Assembly (NCBI RefSeq): GCF_003073045.1
Contig: NC_037601.1
Span: 11,333,807 to 11,397,806, forward strand
Direction of reading: 5' to 3'
From: Pomacea canaliculata
Lineage: Eukaryota > Mollusca > Gastropoda > Architaenioglossa > Ampullariidae
Length of the DNA stretch: 64,000 nucleotides
The translations under genes and the position numbers were made by a program. Of this stretch, positions 48,301 to 60,462 are shown one piece after another. The notes under the pieces are model-generated. The model made no database searches, was not told the origin of the DNA, and saw only the letters and a program-made list of their open reading frames with translations. Every line of letters starts with the position of its first letter. Position 1 is the first letter of the stretch.

Positions 48301-51300
48301 AAATAATTAGCTAAATGATCACCTGGGTTCCTTCTTAACTTTTTGCTCACCTGACTGTGACTAACCACCTGGTATATGCAGCGGCAAGCTCAGACTCTAC
48401 TGTGGTTACAACAATGTTTCGCACACCTGCGGCCATAGCGTTTTCTAGGGTAGGCCAGCTGTGGCCGTAACATCGCTAAAGCTTTAAGGGTAGTTGTGCA
48501 TGCAATAACATGTCCAAAACCGAAGCATGCCCATAATTACACATATTGTGGTTTTAGGGACTCGAAAATCCCAGTGCCGCCAGCTGGACACCGTTGGAAA
48601 GAAGTACGTCATGATAACCATGTGACTTGGCTAGCCAGCTGGAATGAAAACATTCAGGGACAGACTAAATATGTCATGTTAAATGCAGCATCAAAGCTAA
48701 AGGTAATGTTTTGAATTCAAGCATACTGTTGTAAAAAAAAATTGACTGCTATGATTAGATAATGTTGCATACAAAAAGTTAGTTTTTTAATAACTGGGAA
48801 AGAAATCTTTTTTTTTAGGGTGAGAAAGACTGGCAGAAGTATGAAGTTGCTCGCCGGCTTCACAAATGTGTGGACAAAATTCGTGCTACTTATCGTGAAG
48901 ACTGGAAGTCCAAAGAAATGAGAATCCGCCAGCGTGCCGTTGCTCTCTATTTTATTGACAAGGTCAGTTTTTTTGTTTCTTTTAATGCTTTCTCTTGGAA
49001 GCTTTCTCATGTGGCTTATCTACTAGCATGTTACCTTTTATTCTTCGTAAACATAACAAAACTAGTAGTCTGACAGGTATGCTTTCTTTTAAACAGAAGA
49101 GGAAGAAGCTTGCTTGTAAGGATTAATGCTGTAATGCTATTTAGATGCCTTGTGTCTTCACACGAAGTCATTAATGTCTTGTGTGGGATTGAAATCCAGT
49201 TCCTTAAAACAGAAAGCAGTGTTAATTAACGTCGCTTGTAGACTTGTAGAAGGGTTTAAATTAATGTTTTTCTGTGTCTCAGATATAGGGAAACTTTTTC
49301 ATTTGTTCACTGGTCATTGGCTGACAGTTACTGAGCAGAAAGAAAAGTGTTAATGCTTGGAATGAGCACATTTAATGTTTGTACTTCTCTGTTGTTTAGC
49401 AGATTTTCTCCTTTGGAAAACAAAATCTGCCGAAATTTTTTTTTTTGCCTGAGAAAAACACTTAATAAAAGTGAAGAGGGACTTATTTTCATGAGCTTTC
49501 TTTTGAACATTGGTGCAGTTTGTAAATGTGAGAAGGAAACTATTCATTTGTGATTGGCATGTGTAAACAATCACTGCAGCTGATTCATTGTTTATTAGTT
49601 TGATAACTTTGACAATAGTGAGTAAAAAAAGCATGTAAATGGGATTGGATGAGATGATGATAACACATAAAAGTTTGAATTTGGATTTATTCTTTTTCCT
49701 TTTTTAGGCTGGGCCATTATAAGCCCGTGCAGAGCTAGGTTAAAGGTCTGAGAAAAAACCGGATGCATTTCAGAATCTTAAGCTTTTTAGGAAATAGGCT
49801 TACCACTGAATAAGTGACAATTTTCCTCACTTCATTGAGAAGAGTTAGGTTGATTACAAATTTCTTTCTTGACAGAAGAAAAATGGGTAGTTTGGACAAC
49901 TGAATGACTTAAATGGTCAAAAACAGACCTTAAGCATACATGATATGATATTGATAGTTGCTGCTTATCAAATGCTGCAGTCCTAGCTAAAAATAATTCT
50001 TGAGTTGTACGTTAGCATGCTTTGTGACAATCAGTTGATGTGTTCATGCAGCTGGCACTCAGAGCAGGTAATGAAAAAGAAGAGGGAGAGACAGCGGACA
50101 CGGTTGGCTGCTGCTCTTTACGCGTGGAACATTTGACACTTCATGAGGAAAAAGATGGCAAGCAGTATGTGGTAGACTTTGACTTTCTTGGTAAGGATTC
50201 AATTCGCTACCAGAACACTATACCCGTGGAGAAGCGTGTCTTCAAGAATCTTCAGCTATTTATGGAGAACAAGCAGCCAGAAGATGATCTTTTTGATCGT
50301 CTCAATGTAAGTTGTCAATCGATCACAGTGAGTGATTAAAAATGATTGTCTCCTCTGTCCCCTAACCTTTTTTTGAGGTTGTTTGGAATGTGATGCTCAA
50401 GACCACACTTTTCTCAGGTCAGCATTTTGTGAGGGCAATATCCAGTTTCTCTCCCATACTACGTTAGCTTCCCCATCCCTTTGTAGAGTCAGGTACCCAT
50501 TCCCGACAGATGTGTCATCTGGGGAAAGTTCATGGTTCACAGTATCAAATGGCCTATGGATTCAGATACCAGTACTCTCACCACTTGGCTATCCCCTTCC
50601 CCCAACAAAGCAAATAATTGAACTTGTTAGGAGAAACTGTAAACAGTGGCCTATGTGATTACTATTGTTTGTTTCACTTCTATGAATAGACTAGGAACTT
50701 GAGACATTTATAGTGATACGTCTCACTGACTTTTAAACTTGTTTTGAGCTGATGCTATTGTTGATGCCGCTGTTGTTTGTGTTGGCTATGCTTTATGCTG
50801 AGTAAATTGTTTTTTTTGCAGACAACCATCCTTAACAAGCATTTACATGAGCTGATGGAAGGGCTGACAGCAAAGGTGTTCCGTACTTACAATGCCTCTC
50901 ACACACTACAAGAGCAGCTCAATCTCCTCACAAACCGTAGGTTTCTCAAGTTATCATATATTTTTTTTTGATGATCAGAGAGTTGATTAAAACTATTAGT
51001 GAATAAATTCTCTTTTAGAAGTTTAACAAATACAACAATTATTGTAAGTTGACCATGTAGCCTTTTGTTTCTTTTGCAGCCGAAGACTCTGTTGCTGCCA
51101 AGTTGTTGTCGTATAACCGAGCCAATCGTGCTGTGGCTGTGCTATGTAATCACCAGCGGGCTGTACCTAAGACTTTTGCCAAATCCATGGAAAATCTGCA
51201 GAATAAGGTCAGCATGCTTATGGTTACCTGCCCATCAAAAACTTATCACTTATTCTGTTATTAATGGTTACCTGGAAAAGAGCAGCAACTGTATATTCTG

Positions 51301-53382
51301 CCTTGTTAACATCTTTTAGATCACTTAACCCAAGCAAAGGAATTTGGCTGCCTTAGGTAATCAGAAAATAAAGCATCTTTTTTCCTTGTTATTCTTGATC
51401 ATATACTGGCATGCTAGTTATATTTCTTTTGGGATTTAGATGCAGGTTTGTAATGCCAGTCTGTAAAACCAACTGTCACTGCAGCTCAATCACTTCCTGT
51501 TTCATCTGCATTATCAGCTTCACTGGCTGTAAACTTTATCGTTAACGAAATCAGCTGTATAATTGCAAAAGCCGCTTGAAGGGATGAAAAATCATTTGCA
51601 TAGTTAAAAAAAAACCAAACCATATTGATGTTAACACTTTGTGGTGAATAAGCCATTTCTACCTTGTTTTTGAAATCTCAAGTTTAGCATCATCAAGGTC
51701 ACAGGAGAATGTTCACTTTGTAGCAGTATTGCAAAATTGAATGCTTGAATGGCCATTGTTTGAAATTTAAGGCTTCTCAGTTTTATGATGATGGCAGCAT
51801 TATTTTATTTGTGATTCAGATTACAGCTAAAAAGAAAGAAATAAAGGACGTGAAAAAGGATATCAAGGCTGTCAAGGCAGACTACAAAGCAACAAAAACT
51901 GCCAAAGCACGAACGTAAGTTACTCACACACTTATACAAACAAGTATAGAAGCAGGCGCCAAAGATTTTACTACTTTGTTGGATGTATCTTTAAATTCCT
52001 CTTCTTTTATCTGGTCAAATTAAAAGTTGTGAGATGGGAAATTACAAGTTGAGAACAACTTGCAGAATATTTCGTAAACATGACCACCTCTCAGTGTGTG
52101 CACTAGCGAAAGGATGGCTGTAATCACAATCTGCTAAAGCATTACATGGTTATGATCATGATTAGATTGTAACTTGCAGTTTGCAATACTGTGTTCTTGC
52201 ACTGTTCTCAAAGAGCTTAATGAATATAGACATTTTAGAAGGATTGACTTTTGCAGTATGTACGAAAAGAAGAAGAAAATGTTGACTCGCTTGGAAGAGC
52301 AGCTGACAAAGCTAGAAGTGCAGGCTACTGACAAGGTAAGTTGAGAAATTGTACAATAGACACCTGCACTTGGGCTTAGAGATTTTTTTTAACTCTGTAT
52401 TCTCACTTTTTCATTCACACTTGAATGTCCTGTACTGGATATTGGCTATAAAATCCTAGCCAGTCAGTTTCTGATACAAAGGAATAACATTTTGTGTCTT
52501 TGCAGGATGAAAACAAAGAAATTGCCCTTAGCACCTCCAAACTGAATTATCTTGATCCCCGCATCAGTGTTGCCTGGTAGGTAGCAAGACTGCCATATGT
52601 ACTGTGCTGCTTATGTGGCACAATCTGAATTTGCTATGCTAAATTTCAGTTATAATCATACTCTGATTATAAGAGTGTTCAAGGTTTGGTCTGAAATCAT
52701 GCATATAAGTAGAATGTCTTATATTAAACATACTTCATTTGCCCATGTAACTTTTCATATTTAAACACAGGATAAAGCATAAAGCCAACCTGCCTTCAAC
52801 CATACTAGGAGCATATACATTCTGGCTAGAACACTTTCTGGAAGTGCTCCCCATACACAAGGGCCTGAGGTGCAGAGATGTCAGTACTCGTTGGCAGCTG
52901 ATCCTTGACACCTGCACTTGCTGGGGCATTATCAAAGTTGATTTTTGTGGATTTTGTTGGACATGCTATCCTTGCACCCATTGGTTACTGCAGGGAGAAC
53001 AGCATCATCCACAGCAGAAAAACTTTACATAAAAGACTAAACAGTAAGACTACACAGTTCACCTCCTTTGAACTGCTACCAAAACAGCTTATATGATGCC
53101 AAACCACTTTACTCAACAATATCATCAGGCAGCTGGATTTGGATATTGAATGCAGGCTGGTTTTATGCATGTCACTCTGTAGATAAATAAAGTGGCTGAT
53201 TAATTTCTTGTTTTTTCACATATACCATCTAACCATGACTTGACACCCCCCCCCAAAAAAAAAAAACTGTGTGTTTCAGGTGCAAGAAATTTAATGTGCC
53301 CATTGAGAAAATCTACAATAAGACTCAACGTGATAAGTTCCGCTGGGCAATTGATATGGCAACAGCAGAGTTCCAGTTTTGA
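39320..53382 (+). CDS. TOP1: DNA topoisomerase I (type IB), 977 aa
   Basis: Nuclear enzyme that relaxes supercoils by nicking one strand through a 3'-phosphotyrosine. Nineteen exons close in phase (2934 nt): 39320-39361, 39624-39657, 42708-43302, 43628-43949, 44255-44343, 44835-44913, 46763-46967, 47167-47288, 47578-47700, 48053-48240, 48558-48702, 48819-48962, 50052-50306, 50822-50936, 51080-51207, 51820-51914, 52257-52335, 52506-52576, 53280-53382. Catalytic residues are Arg700 ([10 protein letters not shown]), Lys744 (FLGKDSIRY), Arg802 (KVFRTYNAS), His844 (LCNHQRA) and Tyr935 (SKLNYLDPR). All gaps equal those in the human enzyme, an offset of 212 throughout. The linker coiled coil is residues ~862-920. 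The N-terminal ~380 residues are disordered. Exon 3 encodes ~198 residues rich in Ser with repeated KHKE/KHKD blocks. Human TOP1 is 765 aa, so almost all extra length is in this tail. Confidence 0.97.
40239..40818. mobile_element. pogo-like MITE, 580 bp, in TOP1 intron 2
   Basis: The left end CAGTAACCCCTCACCACTTA and the complement of the right end (GAGTGATCCCTCGTTTATCG) pair, with TA at 40237-40238 and 40819-40820. Internal CTTCGC and CTCCTGCGATAAACG resemble Tigger/pogo MITEs. No protein is encoded. Confidence 0.72.
41225..41540 (-). mobile_element. mariner transposase fragment in TOP1 intron 2
   Basis: The minus-strand frame reads [60 protein letters not shown]. This is the first-Asp region of a mariner transposase (the GDE-W--HF-PE block) continuing to FWD--G. 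About 85 well-kept residues remain. The family is the same as the copy at 58016-59470. It stops abruptly where the P450 pseudogene begins. Confidence 0.88.
41545..42425 (+). pseudogene. CYP2-type cytochrome P450 retro-pseudogene, 5' truncated
   Basis: P450 monooxygenase remnant. Plus-strand blocks in order: [43 protein letters not shown] (I-helix region), then [37 protein letters not shown] (K helix). After these come [38 protein letters not shown], and [20 protein letters not shown], the heme loop in which the usual F..G.R.C.G has A for the conserved Gly and the Cys is kept. The normal exons run on with no intron, suggesting a reverse-transcribed mRNA copy. The N-terminal half is absent. Several frame changes and stops break it (for example near 41765-41850 and after 42060), so it is not functional. 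It sits in TOP1 intron 2. Confidence 0.85.
45165..46100 (-). mobile_element. CR1/L2-like retroposon 3' region, second copy, in TOP1 intron 6
   Basis: Shares with 18115-19690 a tail with GGCCAGG and TGTGCTACAC words, a TTTCATAGTTTGTGTCTAGC block near 45375, and a block at 45744-45830 with CATGACAAATCAAAGTCAGC and GGCAGCCAGTGGAGTGTG. The right-hand side, to about 46530, could be more of the same element. No reading frame survives. Confidence 0.5.
52770..53170. repeat. Unclassified interspersed repeat candidate in TOP1 intron 18
   Basis: Base composition differs from the flanks (many CAGC, CTGC and GGC words in an AT-rich intron), and short open frames occur on both strands. It reads like transposon debris, but I could not name the family or find another copy in the window. 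Confidence 0.3.
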
Positions 53383-55199
53383 TGAAGGCCTTTGGTAGTA
53401 GCAGCTGACCATAACATTTGGCTTCTTTCCCCCCCCCCCCCCCCCTGCTCCAACTTAAATCATGCGTCTTCTGACATTTTGTCATCAGAATTTTACATGT
53501 ACTTCCATTTTACTCTTCTGCAGTTCTCCACGTTTATTTGTTTATGCATATATAGCTCTTGCCAAGGTTGAATCTTGATATTTCAGTCTGAAGGTCATTT
53601 TTTAAAATGTCATTAAAAACTCACAGGAGTTCTTATCTCACTTTATACATGTTTGTGCATGCACATCCATGTAATATACACACAAGTATGCAAGTTTGTA
53701 TGAATATGACTTATTTTCACCCTCACCTAGAAGTATGGACCTGGTTTGAGGTTATATTGATCAAGTCTTAGGTTGTGTAGTTTTAAATTATGGCAGACAA
53801 CATAAGGGCAGTGATCTTGACTTTAAATTTAGGAAAAGCGGCTTGCTTAAAACACTAAAGGTTTTTATGATAATATATTTAAAAAAAACTTAATATTCTA
53901 AATGTAAAAAAATGATTTCTTTTTGAAGGACTGATAGTTTAAGGCCACACTTATGTTAAAAGCAAGGATGTTAGTAGATTAGATATATCTTAAACATTTT
54001 AAGTTCTACAGCATAGGCAGAAATCTGTGCTAGAAATGTGGGATTCAGAGAAGTATAGATTTTTCATAATGTTCGGAAGTATTTAAATCTAAAATGTTGG
54101 ATATTTTTAGCTAATACATATTCATGAATGTACTTTTTCTTTTTAACACACAAGCTATCAATTTTATTGTAAATACTTTTTAAAACTCTGTATGCCTTCT
54201 CATACATTTTAGTGCATTCATTACTCATTGGTTAATCATATCAAATTCCTGTGTGCTTAGCAAGTATGAATGTCATGTCTTACCTGAAAATTGTTGTGGG
54301 ATATGGGATAGGGCTTTTCATTTGGACTTTGTCTTAAGATTTATAATGAGCATTTATAAAACTTTTGTACTCGTAAAGGTTTTTGTTTTTATTTTCATTT
54401 GCTAGCCCTTTTTTTTTTTTTTTTTGGAGGTTCACCACAATTAGTAACCAAAAGGCTAGTGTATGCAAGTGGTGCAATGAAGGAATGTATACCCGGTATA
54501 GTAAAGAGTCATAAGAAAGATTCTTTGGGTTCATATCTGAACTTGAAAAAAAAAAATCCACATTGCCAGCAGGTTTGTTTCTGATGATGATTATTCTACA
54601 TTTGGCAAAGTAATTAAGGTCTTCAGCTGTTCTAGGTCTCTGATTTTAGGAATGTTTGCTTAAGGGCCATTATTTTGTGCGTGTGTGTGTGAATATGTGT
54701 ATAGCCAAAATGAGACTTGTCCTAGAGCTCTTGGACTGCTGAGGAGACATTTTAGAGGTAGTTGCTCTTCCAGCAGTATCTGCCTTTATTACCAATAGAC
54801 ATCTCTTTGGATAGTGGATACATATTTTTTGCTTTCAATTTTAGCACTGATCAGGGCACTCTTAGATTGTTACAGGGTTAATGGTTATGAGGATATTGCT
54901 TTTTTTAGGCAGAGGTCCAAGTTCTGGCACTGTTGGTATTTGTTCAGGCGTTGACATTACTGTAACAATGTCACATATGATTGAGAAAAGGTTATTCTGA
55001 TCAGCTTCTCACCAATGAAATAGTTCGGTTAACAAAATCCTGAAGCTCCAATAAGATCTGTGCTGGTCAAATACACCTAGCAAGCAGTTTAGCAGCTACA
55101 TGTAATTTTTTTTGGATTCAGTATAAACTTGTAACATTGTGCATGTTATCTGTATTTTTTGAAATTTTGACTACCTTTCTGATATATGGGAAGGCAGTA
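53383..55199 (+). other. TOP1 3' UTR / downstream flank
   Basis: Sequence after the TOP1 stop has no recognised coding content. A C-run lies at about 53430-53446 and T-runs at about 54410. An AATAAA at 57178-57183 is a distant candidate signal for a long 3' UTR. Nearer signals were not obvious. Confidence 0.35.
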
Positions 55200-55689
55200 C
55201 AGGTAGTCCTCGGGTTATGACGGTCTCAAGTTATGTCAATTCGTGGTTACGATGCTCACTCTGACTTATGAGGTTTAGCGTCGTAAGTCGAACTGTACGT
55301 GCGCTTCATTCCACATGCGGCGGAAGTCATAAGGCAATCTGAGTAGGGGAAAACAGCAACAGAAATTGGCAGGTCATTAGGACTTAGTCATTCGACTGTT
55401 GCTACGATTATCAAGGATAAAGATTGCATCTTTGAACATGTGAGAGGATCTTCTCCTATGAAAGTGACAGTGATAACAAAGCGTACTGTACTGCACAATA
55501 TTTTACTGTACTTATGTTTATTGATAATTATGTAGGGTACTGTGTTAGGATAGGTGCTTGGATAGTGTTTGCAGTACTTTACTGTTATTATGGTCCAGTA
55601 CTGTATGAACGTATGATCCGACTTACGTCGAAATTCGGTTTATGACGCCGCGTAAGAACGGATCAGCGTCGTAAGTCGAGGACTACCTG
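55200..55689. mobile_element. pogo-like MITE, 490 bp, downstream of TOP1
   Basis: Ends are CAGGTAGTCCTCGGGTTATG and the complement of CAGGTAGTCCTCGACTTACG, matching over 13 bases, with TA at 55198-55199 and 55690-55691. Internal GTCGTAAGTCGA words occur near both ends. The ends match those of the MITE at 15602-15934 (CAGG.(A/G)GTCCTC). Confidence 0.86.
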
Positions 55690-58013
55690 TATAGGCTAGT
55701 GGTGCTCACATGTGGAGCAGAAAGCCATTGTATGAGGCATGCTTGGCATTTTGCCTGCAAAACTCAATACCCATTGCCCACCCAGCAGGTGCTCTGCAGA
55801 AATGAGGTATCTGATTTTTCAGGACTGTGAATCATCCTCACTGCCCCCATGGCCTTTAGAACTTTCTTAGGTGTCTAACTGCTGCATCACCTTATACCAT
55901 AGCCACAATAAGATGTACATTATCTGATTCAGTTGTTACACTGTTTTGTGCATTTCATGTCTCATCATTGTGTGCATATCTTGGCTACTGGTAATTTTAT
56001 TTTAGCACTAAAATGCTCAAGGTGGTGTGTACATTGTGTTGTAGTTTGACAGCTTGTTTTGGATAAACGGTCTGAGTTGAGCAGAGTGAGAAAGTAGGAA
56101 GAAGTCTCCATTGACATACTTCAATGTAAAAAAAAAAAAAAAAAGTAATTCCTAGGTTATTATATAGATGTTAATTTGCTTCATAAATTTAGAGCAGATT
56201 TTAATGTGATAAGTAGTTGACTGTTGTGTAATGTGTGCATGATGTCCCTGCTGGTGGATCCAGAAAGCAGCTAACAAGAACTACTTATTTCAGTATTGGG
56301 TTCACAGTATTTGACAAAACAAACAAAAAAGTGATATTTGTAACCATTAACTAGTTTTATGGGTTTTTTAAAAAAAATAGGAATCAGCATTGGAAAGGCA
56401 CTGTCTTTTGGAACTGTTGTTTGCGGAAAGTGCCTAACAAGGAAAGAGAAAAGATGTGCAGTGTCTTCTTGCCCGTTTGTTTTTTTAAGTGCAGGTGAGA
56501 TTTTAGTGATACACCGACACCATAATCTGTCTGTCTCATTTAGGGTTGGTTCTTTAGAAGTGTTGGGCTTCTTTTTTACCATCCTCTGTAGAGCATGTTG
56601 GCCCCATGCAGTTTTTCTTTATTAGATCATGTTGTTATTTTAATAAGGCTTGACATCAGCATTTCTCCTACCTCCCCCCCCCCCCCCCCAGCCTCCATGA
56701 TTACCTAACTGGCATGATATTGTTTTCGAACCGCCATTTCACCTCATTTTTTTTTTACCCCTGGTATCCTTCATGTGCCTGGCTGTTTTATTCTGGTCAT
56801 TTCTAAAACTTTCCATTAATGGAAACCTGAATTGGAATATTTGTACTCTTTGGTTTGTTTGTATACCTCTTGGTGAGGTTATCATCAAGAGATGTTTCTT
56901 ATAGTATGTATCAGTGTGTGTAAAGGAGAAATGCAGGTCTTCACTAAAGAAATACAAACTTCATTGTAGATTGAGTTTTAGGTTTAACATTAATACTTTA
57001 TGTACAATGTATTAATTTCAGAGTTACATGAAGACATCTAAAGTCATTTGTAAAAAGTATCTAAGGCTGTTCCACTTAGCTTTCCCCAAGTTTTTTCATT
57101 CCAGATTTTTGGGGAGCACAGAGTATCAAGCCTCCTGAAATCATGTAATGATGCCTTAATGCCCTCGGTGCAACAAAAATAAAGCAATTCACATTTTGTT
57201 TGGTTTTTGAATGTGAGATTTTGAGATGATGATTTTTATTTTACTTAAATCTGGTGTAGTAGTAGAGTTTGAATGTCCTAACAACACACCATCCAGCCAC
57301 AGCTTGAGAGTAGTTCTCATGTCACAGTTTACGCGAAAAAAAATAAAAAGTTATCTTGCTTCAAAGGGCACCTTAAATTTCATTCTCATCAGAACTGGTC
57401 AAACTGGCCACAAAGGAACTAGCTCAACATTTTAATAAAACATAAGTGGAAACCACAGTTTTAAAAGTATTGATGATATTAAAGCATTGCAAGCTTTTAA
57501 AAGATAGTGACACAAAATATCTGTTGCCTTTAGTTGTTGTTATGAAAAGATCTATATGACCAGTTACTGCTGCATCTTCACCGGCTTCTCTGGTGATACA
57601 TTGTCTTGCAACACTCTCAAGAATAAAAATGAAGCCCAAACCCCCTTCTTGACAGTAAAGTGAGATGTGTCTGTTGTGAGATCTTAAATATGACAGCACT
57701 TCTTAAAAAGAAAAAAAACTTAGTGCATGTGCAGGTCATTTTGTCCAGTAAAAAACACCATCTGATGAGGTGCCGGAATATCAGGCCTTAAAAAGCGTAC
57801 CATGCACGCAAATGTTTAAGAAGTTCAGTTCTTGTGGGAAAGTTGCTAAAGTCATATTATGTTTGACATGGTTGTGATGAACTGAAGATTTTTTTTCAAT
57901 CTTTCCTCCCTTTTATACAAGGAACTGTTAAGCTTTTTCGCACAGTTTAACAGAAAGTATTGTTTGAACATTATTTTTCTTGTGAAATAATTTATGCTGT
58001 ATCAACTAGGAGA
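55690..58013. other. Downstream flank with homopolymer runs, no gene seen
   Basis: AT-rich, with a C-run at about 56675-56690 and A-runs near 56128. The short frame at 56359-56625 has no recognised motif. AATAAA at 57178-57183 could serve a long TOP1 transcript. Confidence 0.35.
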
Positions 58014-58015
58014 TA

Positions 58016-59470
58016 TAAGGGTTGTTCAAAAAGTTTTAAGCTTCATCCAGGAGTTGAAGGAACAAGAAAGTTTTTCAGAATTTTTCTATGTAGTCCCCCT
58101 TGACATCAATGCTCTTTGTCCAACGATGCTCAAGCATTGCAATTCTATCACAGAAGAAGATGGTGTCCTGGGTCATCAAAAACATGTCCAAAACACATAT
58201 GACCTCATCATTGTTTTTAAAATGACAACCTTGTAGGTGGGATTTGAGTTTAGGAAGCAGGTAAAAGTCAGACGGAGCCAACTTTGGTAAGGGGGATGGG
58301 GTAGCCATTCAAAGCCAGTTAGGTGTTTCAGCTACTGCAACCTGAGCAGAGTGAACAGGTGTGTTATCCTGGAGCAAGAGCACATTTGCCCTCAGCTTCC
58401 CTCTGCATTTCAACTTGACTGTTTCCTTCTGTTAATTCTGATGCGTAGTACTGTCCATTAATAGCTGTTCCCTTTTCCAGATTGTCTATGATGATTATAC
58501 CTTCAGAATCTCAAAAAAACAGAAGCCATCACCTTGTCAACAAATGCTGCCTGCTTAAATTTCTTCGGTGGTGGTGAAGCAGTCTCCATTGTTTGCTTTG
58601 AATCTTTGATTCAGGTTTGAAGTAATGAACCCAGGTTTCATTTTTTGAGTTACTAATCTGCAGTGGAAATTCTCAGGGTCAGCCTGGAAGTGAGTCAGAA
58701 GTGTCCTGGAAATGTCAACCCTTTGCAGCTTCTCTGATGTCAGCATTCTTGGGACCTAGTTTGCTAACCCAAGATCTCAGTAGAAACATTGTGCACTGAA
58801 CCAGAACTAATGCCTATGGACTTCTGCTGGACAGCAAGATGTCTGTCATCCAAAACCAGTCATTGGCATCAACTTGATCATCGGTGGTTGAGGTTTTTGG
58901 ACAACCTGACCAAGGGTCATTTGTGTTGACCCTGCCTCACTTGAACTCAGCAGCCTGCTTCTTCATGGTTGCATAGGAGTCCTCAGCAAGTGTCTGTACC
59001 ATGTTCTCATGGCTTTCCTTTGGTGTCATACCTTCTTTTTTTTTTTGTAGATACTTTATGACTGATTGGGCCTCTGTTCATTTTTATACTACCCTTCACC
59101 TTTGTGTGGGCCTCACCCACAAAGTGGCCGCGCGTTACCACAAAAAAAAGAAAATGTTAAACTTGAGACTTGTGCCATCTGTTGGATTTGATGCATTTGA
59201 TATGGAGTGTATTGTGGCTTGCATGATGTTTTAATATTTGGACTGTGGATTGTTATTCACACTGTATGTGGATGCTGCTGTGTGGCGTGGAGGACACGGT
59301 CCACTGAACACTGACATTTTGTCGTCATCTTATTTTGACGTCACATCACCTTCTGTCATTTGTAAAGAGCCGTGAGCTGTCCACAGGCCAGGATAAGGCG
59401 CTGTACCAACGAACACTTATTATAATTATTTAGCTATGGCTCTTTCTTAGAACTTTTTGAATGACCCTCA
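58016..59470 (-). mobile_element. mariner element, end to end but dead, with nested LINE tail
   Basis: Terminal repeats pair: TAAGGGTTGTTCAAAAAGTT at the left and the complement TGAGGGTCATTCAAAAAGTT at the right, flanked by TA (58014-58015, 59471-59472). On the minus strand the transposase blocks are [36 protein letters not shown] and, after a break, VLLLQDN.PVHSAQVA. Then come LAPSDFYLLPKLKSHLQG and a HRW.KSIDVKGDYIEK end (mariner D34D region). It is broken in several places. At 1455 bp it is longer than a usual ~1.3-kb mariner, explained by an insertion near 59235-59440. Confidence 0.85.
59235..59440 (+). mobile_element. LINE 3' tail inserted in the mariner
   Basis: TTTGTAAAGAGCCGTGAGCT, GGCGCTGTACCAACGAACAC and TTATTATAATTATT form the tail seen also at 21125-21200. 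It lies between the mariner transposase N-terminal region and the right terminal repeat, so it arrived after the mariner. Its exact left border is uncertain. Confidence 0.55.
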
Positions 59471-60462
59471 TACTTTTTTCCTCTATACTTTGTTATTTTG
59501 TATTTTTTAAGCTTCGGTGTCATTTTTTTTCTGAACGGCAGATGGTTGAGTTGTTGTCTTTTGAACTTAATTACTTTCAGAAATACCATCATCACATGCT
59601 TGCCAAGATTAATGTATAAAAGTTGCTCCAGTAATGCCTTAACACTGTTTTAACTTGTACCACAAACTCTGGACTGTTTAATTCCTCTGCAAAAATAGAA
59701 GAATTCCAAAAGAATTTTTGGACAAAGATGCAAAGATGTCCCCCCCCCCCAAAAAAAAAAACAAACAACATTCATAATGGTAACCTTAGGTTTATATTTT
59801 AAATATCTCCACAATGATGATTTCTCACCAAATATTTGTCATCAAAAGGGCTCAGTTTCAAATGTACTAGGTATACAAGAAACTTGTAAATTACATCATC
59901 GAGCTTCTGCTCAAGTCTGTCCAGATCTGAAAACAATCTGTAATTAGGGGTTTAATAAGAATTAAGGTAGGGACATTTTATAATATAGTCGACATACTGT
60001 TTCCAAATGTCAGTGGCACTCTTTTAGATACTATGCCACTTATATTTAATCATGATAATATTAACAAATGTACATTACTTTTTTGTTACTGATCCATAAA
60101 ACCATTTTTAGCTAGTGAAAAGGGGCTTAGCACCACCCCTTCCCTTTTCCTAAATAATTTTAACTGGAGAAACCCTGCATCAGAAGGTAATTCACAGGTA
60201 AGGCTAACAGATATTCAGCAAAATATCACATATACATGATGCTGAAATATTGCATGCTCTCATCTATAGTCCAGACAACCATCCACACACCATACACCCC
60301 AAAAAAAAAAGGTTAAGTTATTTACTACTATATATTGCACATGATCTTGTTCCCATCACCACTACATACTGTTGGCACACAACATTCAACATTTTCTTGG
60401 ACTGAGCTGCAAAAGTTTCAGAAATCTTCAGGTGAAGGACTGAGGCACTGCAACAGCTGCCT

